From: Candidatus Aalborgicola lynettensis
GTDB taxonomy: Bacteria > Pseudomonadota > Gammaproteobacteria > Burkholderiales > Burkholderiaceae_C
NCBI GenBank assembly: GCA_016719405.1
Contig: JADJZE010000022.1
Span: 69,501 to 133,500 of the forward strand
Length of the DNA stretch: 64,000 nucleotides
Direction: 5' to 3'
Shown in pieces: positions 9,257-18,896 of this stretch. The translations under genes and the position numbers were made by a program. Position 1 is the first letter of the stretch. Every line of letters starts with the position of its first letter. A model generated the notes under the pieces. It did no database searches. It saw only the letters and a list, made by a program, of their open reading frames with translations, and had not been told where the DNA came from.

Positions 9257-9762
9257 CGCGCGTCCTCGCGCTGGGCTTTGCGCATCTTGGTTTTGATGCG
9301 GTTGCGTTTGAGGGGAGAGAGGTATTCCACGAACACCTTACCCTGCAAATGGTCCATCTCGTGCTGGATGCACACCGCCAACAGTGCTTCTGCCTCTACC
9401 ACCCGCACCTTGCCATCCAGATCCAGCGCGCGCACGTGCACGGCATCAAAACGCTGCACCCCGTCATAAATGCCGGGAACCGACAGGCACCCTTCCTCAT
9501 TCAGGTGGCTGGCAGGGCTGGTCCAAACCAGTTCGGGGTTGATCAATACCAGGGGATCGTCGCGCTCTTCGGATATGTCGATAACAATCACCCGCTCATG
9601 CACATCGACCTGGGTGGCCGCCAAGCCAATGCCTTTGGCGTCATACATGGTGTCTTTCATGTCGGCCACCAGCTGCGCGATGCGCGCATCGACTGCGGCG
9701 ACCGGTTTCGCAATTTTTTCGAGACGGGGGTCGGGGTAACACAGGATGGAAAGTACGGCCAT
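9253..9762 (-). CDS. def: Peptide deformylase
   Basis: Removes the formyl group from nascent proteins. The three family motifs are intact: GIGLAATQV (44-52), EGCLSV with metal-ligand Cys92, and QHEMDH with His134, catalytic Glu135 and His138. The length of 169 aa is typical. It is first of the def-fmt pair and divergent from the LysM gene. Confidence 0.97.
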   Translation of the reverse strand: MAVLSILCYPDPRLEKIAKPVAAVDARIAQLVADMKDTMYDAKGIGLAATQVDVHERVIVIDISEERDDPLVLINPELVWTSPASHLNEEGCLSVPGIYDGVQRFDAVHVRALDLDGKVRVVEAEALLAVCIQHEMDHLQGKVFVEYLSPLKRNRIKTKMRKAQREDAR

Positions 9763-9959
9763 TTTCTAAATCTATTGAGTACGAAGCGGGGGCGCCGGGC
9801 GCGTCGCGCAGGCGCGTGCAGGAGACGTGATATGTGGCTATTTTCGCCACTTTTCGGCTACAAGAACCGGGCGGACCGCCAAATACGTTGCCGATTCAGG
9901 GACTTGGGCGCAAAATCGCGCGTAACTTATCAGGCTATTCCTTCGGAACGAAACACGAC

Positions 9960-11180
9960 ATGAAGACACACCCAATGGCGAGATCCACCCTGGCAATAGC
10001 GGCACTGGTTGCCATCGCGGGTGCTGTAACCAGCACCACAGCCCTGGCACAAAAGTACCCCATCACCAATGCCCAGCGGGATACTGCCAATCAGGTCGCC
10101 CAAAAAGGCGTCCCCTTGAGTGAACTGGCTGCCGACGCACCCGATAGTTACACCATCAAAAGCGGGGACACGCTGTGGGACATTTCGAAGCTGTTTCTCA
10201 AAAACCCCTGGCGCTGGCCCGAATTGTGGGGCATGAACCTCAACGACATTAAAAACCCCCATCTGATTTACCCCGGCCAGCGTTTGAAACTGGAGCGCAA
10301 AAACGGCATGGCGACCTTGCGCATGGGTGGTGGTGATACGACCACCAGTACATCAGATTCCGGAACCGTCAGGGTGTCACCCCGCACCCGCATTGAAGCC
10401 TTGCCGGACGGCGCGCTGCCGACCTTGCGTCCGAGCCTGATCGAAGCCTTTCTGGCCGAACCCATCATCGTTGACGAGGAAGGTCTGCGCGCGGCGCCGC
10501 GTATTGTGTCGGCCCAGGAAAACCGGGTTTTACTGACCCGCGGGGACCGTGCATACGCCCGCGGACAGGATGGAACACCACTGATGGACGATCAGAAACA
10601 GCAGCAATTTTTCCGCGTTTTCCGCAACGCCACCCCCCTGAAAGATCCCGGCACCGGAGAGATTCTGGGCTACGAGGCACAGTATGTCGGCAAGGCCACT
10701 TTGGTGCGGGGGGAGTCCACTGCGCAAGTTGAAAGCAGCGAGGGCGCACCCAGCACCGCCATTGTTCCAGCAACCATTGACATCATTGGGGCTAAGGAGG
10801 AAATGCGCGTGGGCGACCGCATGCTGCCCGAACCACCGCGCCAATTGCAGACATACACGCCCCATGCCCCAACCGGCAAAATAGATGGGCGCATCGTTTC
10901 GGTCTACGGCAGTGCGGTCGTCAATGCCGCACAAAACCAGGTGGTTGCCATCAACCGCGGCACCCGCGATGGCATCGAAAACGGTCACGTAATGGCCATA
11001 TTGAAGGACGGCCCACGCATAGTGGACAAGACCGACGAAGCCCGCCCACTGCTGAAGTTGCCCGACGAGCGCAACGGTTTGTTGATGGTATTTCGCACCT
11101 TTGACCGCGTGTCCTACGCCCTGATTCTGGAAATTACCGATGGTGTACGCGTCGGCGACCGGCTGACCTCACCACGCTAG
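9960..11180 (+). CDS. Secreted LysM-domain protein
   Basis: Exported protein of about 406 aa that probably binds peptidoglycan. I chose the ATG at 9960 because it starts a clear signal peptide (basic MKTHPMARS, a hydrophobic stretch, then ALAQ). A LysM domain follows at about residues 60-115, with YTIKSGDTLWDIS and the ending IYPGQRLKL. The remaining ~290 residues have no domain I can name. LysM genes between def/fmt and dprA are common in Burkholderiales. It is divergent from def. The 23-nt gap to dprA suggests co-transcription. Confidence 0.88.
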   Translation: MKTHPMARSTLAIAALVAIAGAVTSTTALAQKYPITNAQRDTANQVAQKGVPLSELAADAPDSYTIKSGDTLWDISKLFLKNPWRWPELWGMNLNDIKNPHLIYPGQRLKLERKNGMATLRMGGGDTTTSTSDSGTVRVSPRTRIEALPDGALPTLRPSLIEAFLAEPIIVDEEGLRAAPRIVSAQENRVLLTRGDRAYARGQDGTPLMDDQKQQQFFRVFRNATPLKDPGTGEILGYEAQYVGKATLVRGESTAQVESSEGAPSTAIVPATIDIIGAKEEMRVGDRMLPEPPRQLQTYTPHAPTGKIDGRIVSVYGSAVVNAAQNQVVAINRGTRDGIENGHVMAILKDGPRIVDKTDEARPLLKLPDERNGLLMVFRTFDRVSYALILEITDGVRVGDRLTSPR

Positions 11181-11202
11181 TCGTTTTGATCCGCACGTCC
11201 CC

Positions 11203-12366
11203 GTGGAACGTGATGAACTCGCCGCTTGGTTGCGATTGCAGTGCACACCCGGCGTAGGCGACGTTACGGCTCGGCGCCTGCTCGCCACTTTTGGGCTGCC
11301 GCAGCACATATTCTCGCAAAGCACCGCCGCGCTGCGGGCGGTGGCCAGCGCCGCCCAGTGCGAAGCCTTGCAGCGTGAGCCGCCGCAATGGGCCGAATCG
11401 GTCGAAGCAACCTGGCGGTGGCTGCATGCCGATACGGCTCACCGGCGATTGCTAACCCTTGGTGATCCCGCCTATCCCGCATGCCTGCTGCACATGGAGG
11501 ATCCGCCCCTGCTGCTGTACGCGATGGGCAGCCCGACGGCTTGGGGGTACACCGGACTGGCGCAAGGAAGTGCGCGCAACATTGCCATCGTCGGCAGTCG
11601 AAATCCCACCGCACAAGGCACCATCAACGCCCGGCAATTTGGGCGAGCACTGGCCCAGGCGGGATTCACAGTGGTTTCGGGATTAGCCCTGGGAGTTGAT
11701 GGTGCGGCACATGAAGGCGCGCTGGAGGGTGCCAAAACAGAAACATTGGCAACCATTGCAGTCGTGGGCACCGGACTGGACCGGGTCTACCCCCGCCAGC
11801 ACCGCGACCTGGCCCATCGCATCGCCCAGCACGGACTGATTCTTAGCGAATACCCATTGGGCACCCCTCCCCTTGCATCCAATTTCCCCAAGCGAAACCG
11901 CATCATTGCAGGCCTCAGCCAGGGCACCCTGGTCGTCGAGGCAGCCCTGCAATCGGGTTCGCTCATTACCGCCCGGTTGGCCCTGGAGCAAGGCAAAGAT
12001 GTATTTGCGATCCCGGGCTCCATCCACGCAGCCCAGTCTCGCGGGTGCCACTCCCTTATCAAACAGGGGGCAAAACTGGTGGAAAGTGCCCAGGACATTC
12101 TGGAAGAATGGCCCGCTGCTTGCACCCCGATTTCTGCCGTCACTTCCGTAGCCAGTTGTACTCCCCCTCCGGGTTTTGCTGGCCAGATTGGCCTTGAAAG
12201 TCCTTTGCTCGATGCGATCGGTTTTAATCCCCTGGGTCTGGATGCCCTGTTGGCGCGCACCGGCCTGGACACGCCCACTCTGCAAGCCCGACTCATGGAA
12301 CTCGAACTTGAGGGCCACATTGCACGCCTTCCGGGCGGGCTTTTTCAACGCCTTGCGCGTTGCTAG
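11203..12366 (+). CDS. dprA: DNA-processing protein DprA (Smf)
   Basis: Protects incoming single-stranded DNA and loads RecA during natural transformation. The start is a GTG at 11203, 387 aa. The Rossmann-like DprA core shows VGSRNPTAQG, SGLALGVDGAAHEG, GTGLDRVYP, SEYPLGTPP and FPKRNRIIAG. The last ~60 residues form a winged-helix-like domain. Its presence suggests competence for DNA uptake, relevant to the two cargo islets in this window. Confidence 0.96.
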   Translation: MERDELAAWLRLQCTPGVGDVTARRLLATFGLPQHIFSQSTAALRAVASAAQCEALQREPPQWAESVEATWRWLHADTAHRRLLTLGDPAYPACLLHMEDPPLLLYAMGSPTAWGYTGLAQGSARNIAIVGSRNPTAQGTINARQFGRALAQAGFTVVSGLALGVDGAAHEGALEGAKTETLATIAVVGTGLDRVYPRQHRDLAHRIAQHGLILSEYPLGTPPLASNFPKRNRIIAGLSQGTLVVEAALQSGSLITARLALEQGKDVFAIPGSIHAAQSRGCHSLIKQGAKLVESAQDILEEWPAACTPISAVTSVASCTPPPGFAGQIGLESPLLDAIGFNPLGLDALLARTGLDTPTLQARLMELELEGHIARLPGGLFQRLARC

Positions 12367-12463
12367 ACGACGGCCATTGACAGCCCCTTGACTCAAAAGC
12401 CGAAATAAAGGGGGAAGTTCCGCCGCCCACAGGATTGCTGCTTTTCTGCGCTATATTGGCACC

Positions 12464-12967
12464 ATGTTTGAAGTCCTCGTCTTCGTTTACGAAAACTATT
12501 ACGCTGGCAATAGCTGCCCCGAACCCGTCCATCTTGAACGCAAACTCAACGCTGTGGGGTTTGATTCCGAGGAAGTCGCAGATGCGATGGTGTGGCTCAA
12601 AGAACTCAACGCCGCTGCGCATGGCACTTTGCGTACGCCAGCTGAAGGTGGGGCGCAACCGACCCCTCCGGAACCGTGGTTGCGTGAACCCTCTGCCGGC
12701 AGCGTGCGTATTTACACGACACACGAGCAAAATCACCTCGGCCCGCAGTGCATGGGGTTCATCTGCTTCATGGAGTTTGCAGGCGTACTGGCTGCGCCTA
12801 TGCGTGAGGTGGTCATTGACCGTTGCATGGCGGTTCCTGGCGGCCCTGTGACTCTGGACGATCTAAAAACCATCATCCTGATGGTGTATTGGAGTTTTGG
12901 CGAAGAACCGGATGCGCTGGTGCTCGATGAATTATGTGACGACCCAATGGACCGGGTGGCACACTGA
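12464..12967 (+). CDS. smg: Smg family protein (DUF494)
   Basis: A 167-aa soluble protein of the Smg/DUF494 family. It starts MFEVLVFVYENYY and has the family pattern of an acidic, helical protein. The function is not established; it is nearly always downstream of dprA in beta- and gammaproteobacteria, as here (97-nt gap). In many relatives topA follows; here the next gene is the convergent DUF1631 gene. Confidence 0.9.
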   Translation: MFEVLVFVYENYYAGNSCPEPVHLERKLNAVGFDSEEVADAMVWLKELNAAAHGTLRTPAEGGAQPTPPEPWLREPSAGSVRIYTTHEQNHLGPQCMGFICFMEFAGVLAAPMREVVIDRCMAVPGGPVTLDDLKTIILMVYWSFGEEPDALVLDELCDDPMDRVAH

Positions 12968-13028
12968 GCAGGCACCAACTCCGGCAAACCACCGCATCTC
13001 TGGCGTGCAGAAATCACTGACAAGCGTT

Positions 13029-15548
13029 TCAGGCCAACAATCGCTCGGGATTGGCTTCCAACTTGGCCATGGCATCACGTGTTGCACGCACTGTCAGGGC
13101 CTCTTCCTCCTGGGGCAGCAGCAAGCCCGCCTGTAAATACGCCGCTAACCGTCCGGCTTGAATCAAGAAACTTTTGCCCGAAGTACTGGCAAACAAGTTC
13201 AGGTGCTTGCGATCACTGCGCCAGGCAAATTGCACCTGGGTCACCTGTTTGTTGTGGTCCAGCGTAAACCACGCACCCAGTTGCAACTCCTGCGCCCAAG
13301 CCAGCATTGCAGCTGTGGGCTTGGATCCACCATTGGCAACTACTTCGAGCGCCGAGGCTTCAATACCCAGCATCATCTCAATGCTTTCTGCATCCAGAGG
13401 CAAATCACCCATGCCGTCTTCGGACACAAAGTCTTCCAGATTCCCCAGCCGTTTGGCCATGGCCTCAATCTGAGCCTGGGGAATGGCCTGTGTTTTGGAT
13501 AGGAATGCATCCGCCAGCGTGTCGCTGACTGTTTTGACGTACTTTTCTTGTTCCGATGGCGGCATGGCCAGCAGGGTCATACCGGAACGCAAGCGCAATA
13601 ACAGATTGGGCAGATCCTGAATCACCCGCGCGCGATCCGCACGGTTGGGTTTGGCGCTGGCCGCCCATACGAGATCCGACGCCGACTTTTTTAACACCAA
13701 TGTTTCCGCATGCTGGGGGCCTTTGCGCACTGCAGCCACTGCCAGCACCTCTGCCCACACTTTGAACAAAAAATCCCGAATTTCATCACGCACAGGCAGA
13801 TCTTTGAGCATGTTGCGCATTTCGATGGTGTACTGAATGGTCAGTGTTTCCTTTTGCTCCACCTGCTGCGCCACGCTCACCACTTTTTGAGCACCACCCT
13901 TCTCGGTCAGAAATTTGGCCAAAAACTTCTGGAATTCCTCGTACACGATCTGGTACACCTTCTTGCCGGTTTCAGGGTACTGTTCGACCACTTGGACAAT
14001 ACGCTTGATCTCCAGTTCCATGGGCTTACCATGCACATCGGCCGAGTCAAAACCCATGACACACGAACCCATACGGTCGATCAGCAAACGAGCCGGATGC
14101 GTGGTAGTCCCCAGGAAATCCGGATCCTCCAACGCCACCCGTAACACCGGCATTTGCAACCGCGCAAACCACACACGAATGCCAGGAGGAATGCGGTCTT
14201 CGGCCAAGATCGCCTGAAACATCAATGCCACAATTTCAATGGTGGCCTTTTCACCTTTGGTTTCGGCCTTTTTCTTGAGTTCGTCGGTTTTTCCCCGCAA
14301 ATCTCCAGCCACGCGGGCCACTCCTGCGGGACTGTAATCTTCGTACAGGGTGCCACCCGTGGCGTAGCGAGGTGCCGTACCGGCAACTGGCGGCGCCAGG
14401 GCTGCAGCCAACGCCGGGGATGGCGCCTGGTGGGGTGCAGTCACCAGATCCCCACCCCCATGGCTCACAAAAAAGCGCCGAATCTGGCCAATAACACCCT
14501 GTGCCCGGCTGCGTGCCCTTGCCAGCGGAGTATTGGCAGTCATCATGCGGGTTTCATCTGCGGCTCCATAACTCTGCGCAGACATGCTGTTCGCCCCGGA
14601 CCCCTGCTTCCAGAACGGCTGGGAAGAGGAGGGACTCGAAGCAGGAGCACTGGGGCCACTGGACGCGAACCCATGGGATGGCGAAGGGGAAGCACCGGCC
14701 TCATTGCCGCCCCAACCCGGACGTCCGCCTGGCGAAGGCATGGCATGCCCGCCAGGACCATGTATCCCCGCAGCCGAGGGGTAGGCGCCATGCTGCCCAC
14801 ATTGGCCATCACCCACATCCCCACGGACGCTGGGCAAACCCTCCAAAGGCTGCAAGCCGGATGCTCCAGCGGGCGGACGCGAGACCGCACGGCGCACCGG
14901 TGCCTTAACACGGTCTTTGAGCTCGATGGTGGGCATGACGCCTTTTTTGATCAGCACATCATTGGCACTGGCATAGGCTGCCTTGATACGCTCAATCATG
15001 AGCTTTTGCACCACCTCATTCACCATGGCCCAGGAATCGGCTGCCATACCCGACAGGGCCCATTGCTCCACCATCAACAGAATCAGTACCTCGGGGCGGA
15101 AAATATCGCGCCCATCCAACTCCTCGGTGCCTTCCAGAAACCGGATCCGGATACGCAAATCATCGAGTTGAACAGTCACTTTCTCCACCACCGCCATCAC
15201 CATGCGGGAGGCCAGGATTTTGTTCTCGACCACCTCCGTACCCACCAATTCCAGCCCATCGGACTCCTTCAAAGCCGACTTTTTTTCTTTGGCGGGTTCC
15301 ATGCAATCCCGCCACACCTTGATTGTGGATTGCTGCCAAACAGGCGCGGCTTTCTTGAAGGCCATCCAAGCATCCCGACGCAACTGGTTTTCACGCGCGT
15401 TGGATGGCTCGTCCATCAGAATCGTCAGGCGTTCCATTACTGCGGCACTGAAATCGGGCATGGCCCGTCCGATCTCAACCACAAAGCGCTCACGCACCGC
15501 CCGGGCCAATTGCAGCCGGGGCGAAAGAGCTGGGGGTGGGGTTGCCAT
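13029..15548 (-). CDS. DUF1631 family protein
   Basis: Large cytoplasmic protein of about 839 aa. The open frame runs to 15749, but the region before MATPPPALSPRL overlaps secF and looks like noise, so I place the start at the ATG at 15548. Helical N- and C-terminal parts flank a Gly/Pro/Ser-rich linker (about residues 240-370). The family is common in betaproteobacteria and often mislabelled thymidine phosphorylase; no enzymatic motif is visible and the role is unknown. The start lies 13 nt downstream of the secF stop (same strand), so it may be expressed with yajC-secD-secF. Confidence 0.82.
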   Translation of the reverse strand: MATPPPALSPRLQLARAVRERFVVEIGRAMPDFSAAVMERLTILMDEPSNARENQLRRDAWMAFKKAAPVWQQSTIKVWRDCMEPAKEKKSALKESDGLELVGTEVVENKILASRMVMAVVEKVTVQLDDLRIRIRFLEGTEELDGRDIFRPEVLILLMVEQWALSGMAADSWAMVNEVVQKLMIERIKAAYASANDVLIKKGVMPTIELKDRVKAPVRRAVSRPPAGASGLQPLEGLPSVRGDVGDGQCGQHGAYPSAAGIHGPGGHAMPSPGGRPGWGGNEAGASPSPSHGFASSGPSAPASSPSSSQPFWKQGSGANSMSAQSYGAADETRMMTANTPLARARSRAQGVIGQIRRFFVSHGGGDLVTAPHQAPSPALAAALAPPVAGTAPRYATGGTLYEDYSPAGVARVAGDLRGKTDELKKKAETKGEKATIEIVALMFQAILAEDRIPPGIRVWFARLQMPVLRVALEDPDFLGTTTHPARLLIDRMGSCVMGFDSADVHGKPMELEIKRIVQVVEQYPETGKKVYQIVYEEFQKFLAKFLTEKGGAQKVVSVAQQVEQKETLTIQYTIEMRNMLKDLPVRDEIRDFLFKVWAEVLAVAAVRKGPQHAETLVLKKSASDLVWAASAKPNRADRARVIQDLPNLLLRLRSGMTLLAMPPSEQEKYVKTVSDTLADAFLSKTQAIPQAQIEAMAKRLGNLEDFVSEDGMGDLPLDAESIEMMLGIEASALEVVANGGSKPTAAMLAWAQELQLGAWFTLDHNKQVTQVQFAWRSDRKHLNLFASTSGKSFLIQAGRLAAYLQAGLLLPQEEEALTVRATRDAMAKLEANPERLLA

Positions 15549-15561
15549 GACTTGCCCGCCC

Positions 15562-16515
15562 TTATACGGTCGCGCCTGCGTTGGGGTCGTTGGGATCCAA
15601 TTCCTTTTTATTGCCGCCCTTGACCAGGTCTTCACGCTGAATTCCCAGCCACATGGCAATCGCTGCGGCCACAAAAACTGAGGAATAGATTCCAAACAAA
15701 ATGCCGATCGTGAGTGCCAAGGCAAAGTAGTGCAGTGTTTCTCCACCAAACAGCAACATGGACAGCACCATCAACTGCGTCGATCCGTGGGTAATGATGG
15801 TGCGACTGATGGTGGATGTGATCGCGTTGTCGATGATTTCCGTGGCACTCATTTTGCGGTAACGCCGGAAGTTCTCCCGAATCCGGTCAAAAATCACCAC
15901 CGACTCATTCACCGAGTAGCCCAACACTGCGAGTACCGCTGCCAACACCGGCAAGGAAAACTCCCACTGGAAGAACGCAAAAAATCCCAGAATGATGACC
16001 ACATCGTGCAAGTTCGCGATGATGGCCGCCACAGCGTACTTCCACTCAAAGCGGATCGCCAGATACAGCATGATGCCAACCACCACGAAGGCCAATGCCT
16101 TCAACCCATCCGTGGCCAGTTCATCGCCGACCTGCGGCCCCACGAATTCGCTGCGGCGCAAATTGACCGAAGGATCAGCTGCCTTGAGTGCAGCCACCAC
16201 CTGCTCGGTTTGTTTGCCAGACGAACTCCCCTTTTGCGTCGGCAGCCGGATGAGCACATCTTGCGCACTGCCGAAGTTTTGCACCTGTACATCACTGAGG
16301 CCCAATTTCGCCACGGTATTGCGTATGGCTGCAAGGTCCGCAGGCTGGGAGTAACTCACTTCCATTAAGGTCCCACCGGTGAACTCGACCGACAGATGCA
16401 AGCCCCGCGAAAACAGGAAAAAAACCGCTGCCAGAAACGTAACGAAAGAGATGATGTTAAACACCAGCGCATGCCGCATGAACGGAATATCGCGGTGGAT
16501 TTTGAAGAATTCCAT
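15562..16515 (-). CDS. secF: Protein translocase subunit SecF
   Basis: Inner-membrane partner of SecD, using proton motive force to help SecYEG export. At 317 aa it has the N-terminal membrane helix, a periplasmic domain starting VEFTGGTLMEV, and five further helices with the motif LGYSVNESVVIFDRIREN typical of SecF. It follows secD by 11 nt. Confidence 0.97.
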   Translation of the reverse strand: MEFFKIHRDIPFMRHALVFNIISFVTFLAAVFFLFSRGLHLSVEFTGGTLMEVSYSQPADLAAIRNTVAKLGLSDVQVQNFGSAQDVLIRLPTQKGSSSGKQTEQVVAALKAADPSVNLRRSEFVGPQVGDELATDGLKALAFVVVGIMLYLAIRFEWKYAVAAIIANLHDVVIILGFFAFFQWEFSLPVLAAVLAVLGYSVNESVVIFDRIRENFRRYRKMSATEIIDNAITSTISRTIITHGSTQLMVLSMLLFGGETLHYFALALTIGILFGIYSSVFVAAAIAMWLGIQREDLVKGGNKKELDPNDPNAGATV

Positions 16516-16526
16516 GCCGTTTCCCC

Positions 16527-18407
16527 TTAGTTTGCCGTGGGCTGATTATTGGAATCAGGACGCCAAACCGTGCCAATGGACACACTTTTCAGCTTCTTTT
16601 GCCGACCGTACCACAAATTTACCACGCCCCGCGAAAAGAAAACACCCGAGAACATGCTGGTCAATATGCCCAGGCAATGCACCACGGCAAACCCGCGCAC
16701 CGGACCGGATCCAAAGGCCAACAAGGCTAAACCGGCAATCAGCGTAGTAACGTTGGAGTCGATGATGGTGGCCCAGGCGCGGTCATATCCAGCATGAATT
16801 GCACTTTGCGGCGACGCACCATTGCGCAGCTCTTCGCGCACACGTTCGTTGATCAGCACATTGGCATCAATCGCCATACCCAACACCAGCGCCATGGCCG
16901 CCATGCCAGGCAGTGTCAGCGTTGCCTGCAACATGGACAAAACCGCCACCAGCAGCAGCAAATTGAACGCCAGCGACACGCTGGAAATCAGGCCAAAGAA
17001 CATGTAGTAAATACACATAAAAATAGCCACCGCCACAAAACCCCAGGTGACGCTATTGAAACCTTTGGCAATATTTTCAGCACCCAAGCTAGGACCAATC
17101 GTGCGCTCTTCAATGATTTCCATGGGCGCCGCCAAGGAACCCGACCGCAGGAGCAGCGAGGTATCGGCTGCTTCAGCCACCGTCATACGCCCCGAAATCT
17201 GCACCCGGCCACCGCCAATTTCACCGCGAATCACGGGCGCCGTGACGACCTCCCCCTTGCCTTTCTCAAACAACAAAATGGCCATGCGTTTGCCGATGTT
17301 GTCGCGCGTCACATCACGAAAAATACGCGACCCCTTGGCATCCAGTGACAAATTGACGGTGGGCTCTTGTGTTTGGCCGTCAAACCCGGGCTGGGCATCG
17401 GTCAGATTGTCACCCGTCAAAATAACCTGCTTCTTCACAATGACCACCTGGCCGCTACGGTCCAGGAAGCGCTCCGATCCAAACGGCACTGGCCCGCTAC
17501 CGGCCTCCGCTGCACGCCCCTCGGATCCTTCGTCCAGCATGCGGATTTCGAGCGTAGCGGTGCGCCCCAAAATGTCTTTGGCCTTGGCCGTGTCCTGCAC
17601 GCCCGGCAGCTGCACCACTATTCGGTCTTGCCCCTGCTGCTGGATCACCGGCTCGGCCACACCGAGTTCATTGATACGGTTGTGCAAGGTGGTAATATTT
17701 TGCTTGATCGCCTGGTCTTGCAAGGCGCGCGCCGCCACCGGTTTGATGGACGCCACCATCTTGAACTCAACCCCATCCGGGGCTTCCACCGTACTCAGAT
17801 CCGCAAAATAGTCTTGCACCACCCGTCGCCCGGCTTCCATGGTGGCAGCATCGCGAAAACGCACCTCCACCGTCATGCCGTTGCGGGATATGCCGCTATG
17901 GCGCACATTTTTCTCACGCATCATGGATCGGATGTCACCGGTCAGCGACTCGGCACGCTTGGACAGTGCAGCCTGAACATCAACCTGCAACATGAAATGC
18001 ACACCACCGCGCAAATCCAGTCCCAGGTACATGGGCGACGCATGCAGACTGGTCAACCAGGCGGGCGAGCGCGACAACAAGTTCAGCGCCACCACAAAGC
18101 CCGGTTCGGCTGGATCAGGGTTGAGCGCTTTTTGCACCGCGTCTTTGGCCTTGAGCTGCACATCGGTATTGCCAAAACGGGCTTTGATGGACGTGCCATC
18201 CAGACTCAACGCATCGGCCACAATGTCGGCTGCCTTCAAAGCCTCCTCGACACGCGCCAAAACCGTTGCATCAAGCTTGACCGACGTCTTGGCTGCCGAC
18301 ACCTGCACTGCGGGCGATTCACCAAAGAAGTTAGGCAAAGCGTACAAGCCGCCCACCACCAGAGCGATCAGAATAATCGCGTATTTCCACACCGGGTAAC
18401 GGTTCAT
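16527..18407 (-). CDS. secD: Protein translocase subunit SecD
   Basis: A 626-aa RND-like export factor. It shows an N-terminal membrane helix, the periplasmic P1 domain with GLDLRGGVHFML (about residues 125-140), and the C-terminal six-helix domain with MAIDANVLINERVREEL, a hallmark of SecD. It lies between yajC (37-nt gap) and secF (11-nt gap), the standard operon order. Confidence 0.98.
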   Translation of the reverse strand: MNRYPVWKYAIILIALVVGGLYALPNFFGESPAVQVSAAKTSVKLDATVLARVEEALKAADIVADALSLDGTSIKARFGNTDVQLKAKDAVQKALNPDPAEPGFVVALNLLSRSPAWLTSLHASPMYLGLDLRGGVHFMLQVDVQAALSKRAESLTGDIRSMMREKNVRHSGISRNGMTVEVRFRDAATMEAGRRVVQDYFADLSTVEAPDGVEFKMVASIKPVAARALQDQAIKQNITTLHNRINELGVAEPVIQQQGQDRIVVQLPGVQDTAKAKDILGRTATLEIRMLDEGSEGRAAEAGSGPVPFGSERFLDRSGQVVIVKKQVILTGDNLTDAQPGFDGQTQEPTVNLSLDAKGSRIFRDVTRDNIGKRMAILLFEKGKGEVVTAPVIRGEIGGGRVQISGRMTVAEAADTSLLLRSGSLAAPMEIIEERTIGPSLGAENIAKGFNSVTWGFVAVAIFMCIYYMFFGLISSVSLAFNLLLLVAVLSMLQATLTLPGMAAMALVLGMAIDANVLINERVREELRNGASPQSAIHAGYDRAWATIIDSNVTTLIAGLALLAFGSGPVRGFAVVHCLGILTSMFSGVFFSRGVVNLWYGRQKKLKSVSIGTVWRPDSNNQPTAN

Positions 18408-18444
18408 GATCGCGCCTGACTAATGAATGTAAATCTGTTGCGCG

Positions 18445-18774
18445 TTATTTAACGCTGCCTTTGGGAAGCACCTGTACCACGGCGCTGCGCTGTATCTGGA
18501 TATCGACCCCATTGGCAACTTCCAGCCCCAAAAAGGTGTCACCGAGCTTGCTGACCTTGCCCAACACGCCTCCGGCGGTTACCACCTCATCGCCTTTGGC
18601 CAGGGCGTCGATCATGGCTTTGTGCTCTTTTTGTTTTTTCATCTGGGGGCGAATCATGACGAAGTACAGCACCACAAACATCAGCACCAAAGGCAGCATG
18701 CTCATCAAAGAGGACTGCATATCTCCCCCAGCAGCAGCGGGAGCGGTTTGGGCAAAAGCAGAAGAAATGAACAC
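18445..18774 (-). CDS. yajC: Preprotein translocase subunit YajC
   Basis: Small membrane partner of SecDF. The frame is open up to 18948, but I set the start at the GTG at 18774: a GGAG lies 7 nt before it and the resulting 109 residues match the usual YajC size. A single hydrophobic helix (MLPLVLMFVVLYFVMIRPQ) is followed by the conserved KKQKEHKAM and GDEVVTAGGVLGKV segments. tgt, often found upstream, is absent here. Confidence 0.94.
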   Translation of the reverse strand: MFISSAFAQTAPAAAGGDMQSSLMSMLPLVLMFVVLYFVMIRPQMKKQKEHKAMIDALAKGDEVVTAGGVLGKVSKLGDTFLGLEVANGVDIQIQRSAVVQVLPKGSVK

Positions 18775-18896
18775 AGACAAACTCCACAGAACAAAAAATG
18801 GGGTGCTGCACGACGCACGCACCCGCGCGCCGACAGCGAAGCAACCCGTGATTGTATGCGCCGCGCCCCGGCACCCGCTGGCAAAACCGCTTGGCC

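Noticed and set aside
15549..15749. 67-codon extension of the DUF1631 gene into secF
   Set aside because: It overlaps conserved secF coding sequence and lacks the family N-terminus.
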